Assembly (NCBI GenBank): GCA_027311125.1
Contig: DAICZO010000540.1
Coordinates: 1-6,157, forward strand
Reading direction: 5' to 3'
Length of the DNA: 6,157 bases
Source: Acidobacteriaceae bacterium
GTDB taxonomy: Bacteria > Acidobacteriota > Terriglobia > Terriglobales > Acidobacteriaceae
The stretch's first letter is position 1. Each line of letters starts with the position of its first letter. The position numbers and the translations under genes were made by a program. A model generated the notes under the pieces. It worked only from the letters and a program-made list of their open reading frames with translations, made no database searches and was not told the origin of the DNA. This document shows positions 1 through 4,924 of the stretch, in pieces.

Positions 1-553
1 GGCCGTTGTAGTGGTTCCAAACCTCCGGACGCTGGTTCTTCGGGTCCCACTGGCCAGCCCGGTCGCGGAACGAAAAAATACGCTCCTTGGCCCGCGACTT
101 CTCTTCATCACGCCGCGCACCGCCAAACGCAGCATCAAAGCCATGCTCGCGCAGACCATCCAGCAGCGCTGTCGTCTTCAGCAGACCGCAGCACCGCTGC
201 GTCCCCAGTCGCACCGGATTCGCTCCATCTGCCAGAGCCTGCTCATTCCGCCACACCCGCAGATCCAGACCCAGCGAGGCTGCCTGCTCATCGCGAAACG
301 TAATCATCTCCTTGAACTTGTACCCCGTATCCACATGCAGCAAAGGAAAGGGAATCGGTCCGGGAAAAAATGCCTTCTGCGCCAGGCGCAACATCACCGA
401 CGAGTCTTTGCCAATCGAATACAACATCACCGGCTTCTGAAACTCAGAGGCCACCTCGCGGAAAATATGAATACTCTCCGCCTCCAGCATCTGCAGATGA
501 CTCAGCTTCGCGGCACTTGGCGCGACCATGTCCAACGTTGCGGAAAATCCCAT
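1..553 (-). CDS. cysD: Sulfate adenylyltransferase subunit 2 (CysD), 3' end cut by window edge
   Basis: CysD is the catalytic small subunit of ATP sulfurylase. With the GTPase CysN it makes adenosine 5'-phosphosulfate from ATP and sulfate in the cytoplasm, the first step of sulfate assimilation. The reading frame gives 184 residues of a family usually about 300 long, and runs off the window at position 1. Visible signatures are the N-terminal LEAESIHIFREVASEF block (about 23-38), the PP-loop SIGKDS (46-51), LLHVDTGYKF (71-80), and the very characteristic FGGARRDEEKSRAKER (143-158) followed by WDPKNQRPEVWN (169-180). These make the identification nearly certain. The ATG at 553 is chosen because an AGGA Shine-Dalgarno lies six bases upstream; an internal ATG at codon 9 is a weaker alternative. 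cysN or cysNC is expected just beyond the edge. The long leader encodes a cysteine-rich peptide and a terminator hairpin, so expression is probably controlled by attenuation. Confidence 0.96.
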   Translation of the reverse strand, partial: MGFSATLDMVAPSAAKLSHLQMLEAESIHIFREVASEFQKPVMLYSIGKDSSVMLRLAQKAFFPGPIPFPLLHVDTGYKFKEMITFRDEQAASLGLDLRVWRNEQALADGANPVRLGTQRCCGLLKTTALLDGLREHGFDAAFGGARRDEEKSRAKERIFSFRDRAGQWDPKNQRPEVWNHYNG

Positions 554-558
554 AATTG

Positions 559-565
559 ATCCTGT
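559..565 (-). promoter_or_regulatory. cysD ribosome binding site
   Basis: On the minus strand ACAGGAT precedes the cysD ATG, with six bases between AGGA and the start codon. It decides the start at 553 and lies about 30 bases downstream of the leader terminator, so read-through is needed to include it in the transcript. Confidence 0.7.
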
Positions 566-593
566 CTAAAGTAGTGAAAGAGCGGAGAGGCAC

Positions 594-637
594 AAAACAA
601 AAAGCCCACATTCCAGAACGGCAGAGTGTGGGGGCTT
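594..637 (-). terminator. Leader terminator / attenuator hairpin upstream of cysD
   Basis: Read on the minus strand, the arm CCCACA (632-627) pairs with TGTGGG (610-605). The stem can be extended by AAG pairing with CTT if two C's bulge out. The descending arm runs straight into TTTTTGTTTT, the expected U-tract of an intrinsic terminator. The loop is 16 bases. It sits between a cysteine-rich leader ORF (stop at 673) and the cysD start (553), so it can only act on the cysD transcript. The ascending arm CACACTC (630-624) is also complementary to sequence at the end of the leader ORF, which would allow an alternative antiterminator fold. Terminator character is seen directly; the regulatory role is inferred. 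Confidence 0.7.
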
Positions 638-672
638 GTGTTTCGAGTGATCGAGATAGATTTAGTTGGCTA

Positions 673-762
673 TCAACAACACTCACACCCACGTACGCAT
701 GCCATACAGCAACACATTGTGCCGTACATGCAACATGCCATCGTGGTGGAAGTGATAACCAT
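673..762 (-). CDS. Cysteine-rich leader peptide of cysD (29 aa), candidate attenuation peptide
   Basis: This 30-codon frame starts at the ATG at 762 and ends in TGA at 673, 119 bases before cysD. It encodes 29 residues, nine of them cysteine (positions 10, 11, 17, 18, 19, 22, 26, 28 and 29) and five methionine. The codons include TGT-TGC, TGT-TGC-TGT and a final TGT-TGT directly before the stop. Such a density upstream of a sulfate-assimilation gene, followed by a terminator, is the hallmark of a leader peptide whose translation reports charged tRNA-Cys. Poly-cysteine leader ORFs with a comparable role are known from mycobacterial sulfur operons; I know of none described for this lineage. There is no strong Shine-Dalgarno (AGG ten bases upstream is weak), and a TTGACA box 31 bases upstream suggests translation from a leaderless or nearly leaderless mRNA. 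Low-complexity TG-rich sequence is the alternative explanation, but location and context argue against it. Confidence 0.78.
   Translation of the reverse strand: MVITSTTMACCMYGTMCCCMACVRGCECC
690..730 (-). other. Protector-type hairpin inside the cysteine leader ORF
   Basis: On the minus-strand RNA CAUGUACG (730-723) can form eight pairs with CGUACGUG (697-690), one of them a G-U wobble. It encloses about 25 bases that contain the central cysteine codons. A ribosome translating this part would melt it and free the bases just downstream (GGGTGTG 690-684, GAGTGT 684-679), which are complementary to the terminator's ascending arm. This is a candidate 1:2 structure of a classical attenuator. Pairing was found by eye, without energy calculation. 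Confidence 0.4.
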
Positions 763-773
763 TGCTACTTAGC

Positions 774-799
774 CTGAACGACTCCAGATACTTTGTCAA
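774..799 (-). promoter_or_regulatory. Candidate sigma-70 promoter of the leader-cysD transcript
   Basis: A perfect TTGACA (-35) lies at 799-794. Seventeen bases further is CAGGCT, a poor -10 hexamer that keeps only the A at position 2 and the final T; TAAGTA slightly downstream would need a 22-base spacer. With the usual geometry, transcription would start within a few bases of the leader ATG at 762. The -35 is convincing and the -10 is weak, so confidence is moderate. Confidence 0.4.
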
Positions 800-837
800 C
801 AAATAACTAACTCTGACGCCTGCATAGCAGCACTCCA

Positions 838-2520
838 TCACCCCCGCGCGCGCTTGTGCTCGTCGTCCTGCTGACCCTTCTTCAGGTCGTCGCCCAGCAG
901 AATCGCATCCGCAATCTCTCGCATCGACTTACGTCGTTGCCGACTCTCGCGCTGCATCGTGCGATACGCTTCTTCCTCCGTAATCCCCAGATCGCGCTGT
1001 AGTATTCCTTTCGCTCGATCCAGCGCCTTGCGTGCCTCCAGACGGCCCGCCAGTTGCACGTTCTCCGTCTCCAGTCGCGTGCGCTCGATCTCCGCTCCAA
1101 CCAGATAGCCCAGCATCGACAGCAATCGCACCTGCTCCGCCGTATGCGCATAGGTCAGCCTGTGTTGCAGATTGATCACCCCAACCACGCGGTTCGCACA
1201 CAAAATCGGTGTGCACAAAATCGCCTCAAAATGGTCTTCCGGCAAATTTCGAAAGATCACAAACCTTGAATCATTGGACGCTCCCGATGCAATAGCCACT
1301 GGCTCCCGATGCTCCGCAACCCATCCCGTGATTCCCTGCCCAATCTGCACACCAAGCTGATCCACCAGGTCCGCATGCGGATTCTTCGACGCGCGAAGCA
1401 CCAGTTTGTCGTGCTCCAACACATAGATAAAACACGAATCACAAGGAATCACTGTCGTGACGAAATCGAGAATACTGCCCAGCACCATGTGAAAGGAGTC
1501 AGCCGCAGCAATCCGGCTACTCACCTCGTGCAGAAAATCGATCGACGTCAAGCCGTCGCGAAACCCCGCCATTGTCGGCGAAGAAGCCGCCACCCGTGGA
1601 ACCCCACCAACCCTTGACGCAGCCGTCACATTGAGCGTGGTCGCTGTCGCAGGCTTGATCGCGATATTCGCAATTCCGCTGCGCTTCTCGTTCAGTATCT
1701 TGGCCGAGTACTGCGCAGCCTCATTCACAATAAAACCCATCTTCGGCCGTGATGGCTCAAAGTCTGGAACAATCTGATACTGCGCCAGTTCCTCCGAGGT
1801 CGTTGGCCCTATCGACACTACCACCGTCGACAACAACCCAGCCCGCAGTTCCTCACGGAATCCCATCTCTTCCGCAACCTGAAACAGATGAATCACCTGC
1901 ACCGCCGTCATAAACAACACCACGTCGATGCTGCCGTTCGCAATACCCAGCACACACTCCCGCAGCGGCTGAACATCCTCAGGCAACGCCCACTGGTACA
2001 CCGGAACCTTCGTCACCTCGGCACAGCGCTCCGTCAGATCCGCCAGAAACTCCGGATTCGACGCACCATACTCCTGCACCGCCACTCGAAACTCAGCCAG
2101 AGAACTTCCAAACTCCGCATCGAGTGCCGCCATCATCTCCCGCCACGTCGCAGGCTCAGATGCCGTAGCCGCCACCGGAATCTTCAATTCTCGCAACGCC
2201 GCAACCGGCTTCGGACCGCGTGCTCCAACCTTCACCTTGCGCAACGCGTCTAGAAACTCTTCCCGAGGATGTCGCGTCGAGGCAATGTCCACCAGCGCAC
2301 GCACCCCAACACCAGTAAAAAAAAGCACCAGGTCAAATTGACCTGCCAGTAGACGATCCGAAAATTCCAGTGCCTGGTGGTTCGACTCCAGCCCTACCTC
2401 ACGCATCGAAGGCACAACAAAAGCCTCTCCGCCATACGTACGGATCAACTTCGCGACTTCCTTCGCTCGACGAGACTCCAGTGATAACACTCGTAGTCCG
2501 TCAAAGCTGGCGTGAGCCAT
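838..2520 (-). CDS. HemD-like (uroporphyrinogen-III synthase) - GAF - ANTAR fusion regulator
   Basis: This 560-residue protein has three parts. Residues about 6-272 match the uroporphyrinogen-III synthase (HemD) two-lobed fold: an N-terminal LRVLSLESRRAKEVAKLI strand-helix, FDLVLFFTGVGVRAL (first lobe) and IDVVLFMTAVQVIHLF with SIGPTTSEEL (second lobe). A low-complexity linker follows (about 273-320). A GAF domain occupies about 323-475, with GQGITGWVAEHREPVAI and GVINLQHR. A coiled helix leads to a C-terminal ANTAR domain (about 490-542), with ALDRAKGILQRDLGITEEEAY and SMREIADAIL. ANTAR domains bind paired RNA hairpins and cause antitermination, as in NasR of nitrate assimilation. HemD makes the siroheme precursor, and nirA is a siroheme enzyme, so the HemD part may sense or supply tetrapyrrole; this is inferred. 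The ATG at 2520 is preferred over an in-frame TTG at 2532 because GGGGGA lies four bases before it. Confidence 0.88.
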   Translation of the reverse strand: MAHASFDGLRVLSLESRRAKEVAKLIRTYGGEAFVVPSMREVGLESNHQALEFSDRLLAGQFDLVLFFTGVGVRALVDIASTRHPREEFLDALRKVKVGARGPKPVAALRELKIPVAATASEPATWREMMAALDAEFGSSLAEFRVAVQEYGASNPEFLADLTERCAEVTKVPVYQWALPEDVQPLRECVLGIANGSIDVVLFMTAVQVIHLFQVAEEMGFREELRAGLLSTVVVSIGPTTSEELAQYQIVPDFEPSRPKMGFIVNEAAQYSAKILNEKRSGIANIAIKPATATTLNVTAASRVGGVPRVAASSPTMAGFRDGLTSIDFLHEVSSRIAAADSFHMVLGSILDFVTTVIPCDSCFIYVLEHDKLVLRASKNPHADLVDQLGVQIGQGITGWVAEHREPVAIASGASNDSRFVIFRNLPEDHFEAILCTPILCANRVVGVINLQHRLTYAHTAEQVRLLSMLGYLVGAEIERTRLETENVQLAGRLEARKALDRAKGILQRDLGITEEEAYRTMQRESRQRRKSMREIADAILLGDDLKKGQQDDEHKRARG

Positions 2521-2654
2521 ACAATCCCCCAAACAGTCGATACAGCATCAAGTATCTGTGCGCAATCTCTTCGAATAGAACGCAAATCTTACGTAACCAT
2601 CCACGCTGCGCTTTACATCCCTAAAAGCATCTTTTAATTGAGCTGTTGTTCACG

Positions 2655-2683
2655 ATATTAGCGGCTAATGACGCTCCACACAA
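2655..2683 (-). promoter_or_regulatory. Candidate sigma-70 promoter for the HemD-GAF-ANTAR gene
   Basis: On the minus strand TTGTGT (2683-2678) is followed after exactly 17 bases by TAATAT (2660-2655). Predicted initiation is near 2648, leaving a leader of about 130 bases before the ATG at 2520. The leader holds a weak AAAAG/CTTTT hairpin, and GATAC/GTATC flanking an eight-base loop close to the start codon. If correct, the regulator is transcribed independently of the porin gene upstream. Confidence 0.5.
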
Positions 2684-2729
2684 AATCCTCTTCTCCCAAC
2701 GCGCACTCCATCGCCATCAAACGCACGAC

Positions 2730-2757
2730 AGAACCGGCACCCTGCAGCACCGGTTCT
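2730..2757 (-). terminator. Perfect inverted repeat, possible terminator of the porin gene
   Basis: AGAACCGG and CCGGTTCT form a perfect eight-base inverted repeat separated by twelve bases, 60 bases after the porin stop codon. Neither strand has a T-tract after it, so it is not a textbook intrinsic terminator. It may instead protect the 3' end of the mRNA or act with Rho. Being symmetrical, it could work on either strand. Confidence 0.35.
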
Positions 2758-2816
2758 ATCGCACAGCAACATCAACGCAGGACCTCTAAATCAATAACTT
2801 CTCCGCTGAACCATGT

Positions 2817-4304
2817 CTATTTGCTTCCGCCTCTCTGCGCAACGCCCCACCGATAAACCATCTCAACATACCCATACTGGGCAGTATGGCCGGTCGGATA
2901 AATTGCGCTCACCACCGACTTTCCCCACGCATGGGCATAGTAGAAGTTCACCGCCAGTGCATGGGTCGCCTGCCAGTCTGCGCTTATATCCGCCAGCGAG
3001 ATAAAGCTGGAGTGGCTATTCGCTGGTCGCCCCACAAAACCAAATACCTTGTTATCGAAAGCACCGCCACCCTGATACCAAAGATCGTTAGCCGAAGTCA
3101 GTTGCAGCCAGTGCAGATCGCTCCGAACCTCAACCCTCTTCGTCGGCTTATCAATCACCTGTACAAACTGATCTTTGCTGTTCATCAGGTTGAAGAAAGG
3201 AAATCGTGCATACACCCGTGGAGTCGGCAGCACTTGGAAGAACGTATTGTGCTGATCGTCATTCGGGTTGTTGTCGCCTGTACCGCGATAAAATCCACCA
3301 CGCACCCAGGGCTTCGTTGCAACCTTGGTAAATTGATAACCGCCTTCAACCGCAACGGCTCCAGCGCTATGGTGTTGCACGCCCCAGTTACCATTCTGCA
3401 GCACCCCCCACGCCAGAAAATCAACCTGCCCCTGCCCCGCAGGCGCTACCGTCAACACATTACCGCCATAGCTTCCCACACGAATATTGTGATGATCCGC
3501 CGTACGTACCGGCAGCGGACGGTTATCTGTCTTAAGAACTCCAGTTCGGCCATCATGGAATCCAATGCCGAAAACACGCCAAAGCACATGTTGCTTCAAC
3601 TCGTAACGACTCAACGCCAGGTACTGCACATCCACATTCAACTCTGGATTGGCGTTCATATTGAACACCCCCTGATCGGCTCGTGCCGCCATCCCCGTTA
3701 CATCCCAGGACGCCCCACCATAATGCGCATCAATACCGTCAAAACTCCGCTGTGCATTCGAAAATCCAAAGTTGCCAATCAACCGTTGCGCAATCCGGTT
3801 TGACTGCAACCAACTCAGCGACAAATTCTTCGGCTGCATCTCCTGCCCATCGAAAAACTCAAAACGTCCCAGCCGAACCGACTTGTCCTGACCGGAAAAG
3901 TGATACCGCACAAAGCCTTGCTTCAGCGATGCTGCCGCAGGATACGAATTGTTGCCGTTGGACGCATAGTAGGTACCACCCAGTCCCAACTGCCCCTGTG
4001 CCGCTACTGGTGAAATCGAAGTGCTCGGCAGAGCCAGCATCGCTGGCTGCGACAGCTCTAACTGCCAGTCCACATGCTTGATCCGTTGCGCAATCCCAAG
4101 CCGCACCAGCGACTCCACATATCCGTACGTCTCCGTCTCGGGCGGCGCCGCAAACCACTGCCATGCATCGACGCGCGTCCGGTCATACACACTCACGCTA
4201 AACGGCAGCTTCCCCGTCACAGCAGGCTTAGGTGCAGCAGGAACAGACGTCTGCCCGAACGAAGCAACCGTACTCAAAAATAGCGAAGCGACAAGTACTC
4301 TCAT
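2817..4304 (-). CDS. Alginate-export-family outer-membrane beta-barrel protein (porin-like)
   Basis: The product is a 495-residue secreted protein. Residues 1-17 form a short signal peptide (MRVLVASLFLSTVASFG) with probable cleavage before Gln18. The rest has the look of an outer-membrane beta-barrel: repeated alternating aromatic/polar strands, many Gly, Asn, Trp and Tyr residues, no long hydrophobic helix, and motifs such as RVDAWQWFAAPP, YGYVESLVRLG, KQGFVRYHF, VRLGRFEFFDGQ and NVDVQYLALSRYELK that recall the alginate_exp (AlgE-like) barrel family. The barrel ends near YGYVEMVYRWGVAQR. The family name should not be read as function: the gene lies between a nitrite-reductase gene and a HemD-ANTAR regulator, so a role in uptake of nitrate, nitrite or another small anion is plausible but unproven. 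The ATG at 4304 has GGAGG just upstream; an in-frame TTG at 4325 would read through that site and destroy the signal peptide. Confidence 0.82.
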   Translation of the reverse strand: MRVLVASLFLSTVASFGQTSVPAAPKPAVTGKLPFSVSVYDRTRVDAWQWFAAPPETETYGYVESLVRLGIAQRIKHVDWQLELSQPAMLALPSTSISPVAAQGQLGLGGTYYASNGNNSYPAAASLKQGFVRYHFSGQDKSVRLGRFEFFDGQEMQPKNLSLSWLQSNRIAQRLIGNFGFSNAQRSFDGIDAHYGGASWDVTGMAARADQGVFNMNANPELNVDVQYLALSRYELKQHVLWRVFGIGFHDGRTGVLKTDNRPLPVRTADHHNIRVGSYGGNVLTVAPAGQGQVDFLAWGVLQNGNWGVQHHSAGAVAVEGGYQFTKVATKPWVRGGFYRGTGDNNPNDDQHNTFFQVLPTPRVYARFPFFNLMNSKDQFVQVIDKPTKRVEVRSDLHWLQLTSANDLWYQGGGAFDNKVFGFVGRPANSHSSFISLADISADWQATHALAVNFYYAHAWGKSVVSAIYPTGHTAQYGYVEMVYRWGVAQRGGSK

Positions 4305-4385
4305 AATCCTCCAGAATGGGGGCAATTTGGATATCGAATGTCTTGGTGACAGCTACTGAACGTATACGAATCCACGGAGAGTCGA

Positions 4386-4400
4386 ATCCATCGAATGGAT
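4386..4400. repeat. Inverted repeat ATCCAT-CGA-ATGGAT upstream of the porin gene
   Basis: A perfect six-base inverted repeat with a three-base centre lies 82 bases before the porin ATG. It overlaps a direct repeat CGAATCCA (4367-4374 and 4383-4390). It could be an operator or a leader hairpin of the porin mRNA. Confidence 0.4.
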
Positions 4401-4468
4401 GAAAATCCCTTACAACCAACAAGGAACTCAACACCGCCCGATGCGGAATCAAACTCGCCAACACACTT

Positions 4469-4485
4469 GCATACGTTCGGTATGC
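4469..4485. promoter_or_regulatory. Candidate operator GCATAC-N5-GTATGC
   Basis: A perfect six-base inverted repeat around a five-base centre spans 17 bases, a size typical of a dimeric DNA-binding regulator. It lies 165 bases from the porin start in the divergent region. The binding protein cannot be named from sequence alone. Confidence 0.35.
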
Positions 4486-4606
4486 GTCAGCAGCATTCTG
4501 TCTCAGTTATCGCCAGTAGGTGTGTGTCAGGCTGTCAGCGCCCAACTCATCATCAGGAAATGCATCCACCGTGCTTCATGGGAACGCTATTCCAATGCGT
4601 AGAAGT

Positions 4607-4622
4607 GACACGTCAAGGTGTC
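4607..4622. promoter_or_regulatory. Inverted repeat GACAC-N6-GTGTC abutting the sigma-54-like element
   Basis: Five-base arms around a six-base centre give a 16-bp dyad, the spacing used by CRP/FNR-type dimers although the half-site differs from theirs. It ends two bases before the TGGC of the putative -24/-12 promoter. The left arm is part of a GTGACA motif that recurs in this region. Confidence 0.3.
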
Positions 4623-4623
4623 G

Positions 4624-4639
4624 TGGCTTGGTTGTTGCA
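4624..4639 (+). promoter_or_regulatory. Candidate sigma-54 (-24/-12) promoter for the nirA transcript
   Basis: TGGC at 4624-4627 and TTGCA at 4635-4639 are separated by seven bases, so GG and GC stand exactly ten bases apart as in RpoN promoters. The expected start near 4650 would give a leader of about 275 bases before the small ORF. Nitrogen-assimilation genes often use RpoN, which fits a nitrite-reductase gene, but no clear NtrC site was found. A single match by eye can occur by chance. Confidence 0.4.
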
Positions 4640-4757
4640 GTAACGCGTTTGTAACATGCACCCTGTCACCACGCAATCACTTTGTCACCGTAAACCCGCA
4701 CCAAGCCGCGAGTATTCAGTTCACTCAATACACCGTATAGCTTTTTTCTATGTCAAT

Positions 4758-4785
4758 TTGCCAAACAACAGAACACTGCTATCTT
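4758..4785 (+). promoter_or_regulatory. Candidate sigma-70 promoter for the nirA transcript
   Basis: TTGCCA (4758-4763) and TATCTT (4780-4785) are separated by 16 bases. Initiation would fall near 4792. The -10 overlaps the first of two adjacent hairpins, so this reading and the RNA-hairpin reading compete unless the sigma-54 start is used. Confidence 0.3.
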
Positions 4786-4813
4786 TAGCGATAGAAGGCG
4801 TGCAGCAACGCCT
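4779..4813 (+). other. Two adjacent six-base-loop hairpins in the nirA upstream region
   Basis: CTATC (4779-4783) pairs with GATAG (4790-4794) across the loop TTTAGC. One base later AGGCGT (4796-4801) pairs with ACGCCT (4808-4813) across the loop GCAGCA. A tandem pair of hexaloop hairpins is the overall form recognised by ANTAR proteins, and an ANTAR protein is encoded nearby. The loops, however, lack the usual A at position 1 (only the second has G at position 4), and no T-tract follows. The structure is seen; an ANTAR role is speculative. Confidence 0.35.
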
Positions 4814-4914
4814 CTCTGACAAGCCCCTCACCATGCTGTGGAGCGGGCACCTCTCTCACACCTCACATTTCATGCTCCGCGAAGAGCCCTGAATCCATCG
4901 CCTTGAACTCCATC

Positions 4915-4920
4915 AAGGAT
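4915..4920 (+). promoter_or_regulatory. Ribosome binding site of the nirA leader ORF
   Basis: AAGGAT lies four bases before the ATG at 4925. It is as good as the nirA site itself and is a main reason to take the small ORF seriously. Confidence 0.55.
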
Positions 4921-4924
4921 CACG

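Larger units (their letters stand above)
2521..2816. other. Intergenic region between the porin and HemD-GAF-ANTAR genes
   Basis: These 296 bases hold no convincing coding sequence. They contain the inverted repeat at 2730-2757 and the promoter-like pair at 2655-2683. The last 130 bases before the regulator gene are a probable 5' leader. Confidence 0.6.
4305..4924. other. Divergent control region between porin gene and nirA
   Basis: About 620 bases lie between the porin start (4304, minus) and the nirA leader ORF (4925, plus). No ORF here resembles a protein. The region holds several perfect inverted repeats (4386-4400, 4469-4485, 4607-4622), a sigma-54-like element, a sigma-70-like pair and two adjacent hairpins (4779-4813). 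It also has four copies of a TGTCAC-type motif in both orientations: GGTGACA 4345-4351, GTGACA 4605-4610, and TGTCACC at 4664-4670 and 4683-4689. This is far more structure than two promoters need. Confidence 0.65.

Noticed and set aside
11..559. Plus-strand ORF of 182 codons at the start of the window.
   Set aside because: It is antisense to cysD, whose protein motifs are unmistakable; the His/Arg/Gln-rich product is typical of a shadow frame.
683..838. 51-codon ORF on the minus strand starting inside the stop of the HemD-GAF-ANTAR gene (TGATG overlap) and running over the cysD promoter region.
   Set aside because: It has a G-rich stretch upstream but covers the TTGACA box and overlaps the Cys-rich ORF in another frame. 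The peptide shows no recognisable features, and the Cys-rich frame explains the region better. It stays a minor alternative.
2886..3803. Long plus-strand ORF of 305 codons opposite the porin gene.
   Set aside because: It is antisense to a well-supported secreted barrel gene, has an implausible His/Arg/Ile-rich composition and resembles no family.
4720..4750. Possible terminator before CTTTTTTC in the nirA upstream region.
   Set aside because: The only stem before the T-run (GTATT/AATAC) is weak, AT-rich and separated from the T's, so it does not look like an intrinsic terminator that an ANTAR protein could control.
4656..4892. 78-codon plus-strand ORF in the divergent region.
   Set aside because: No ribosome binding site, no recognisable domain, and it crosses candidate promoter elements and hairpins; probably chance.
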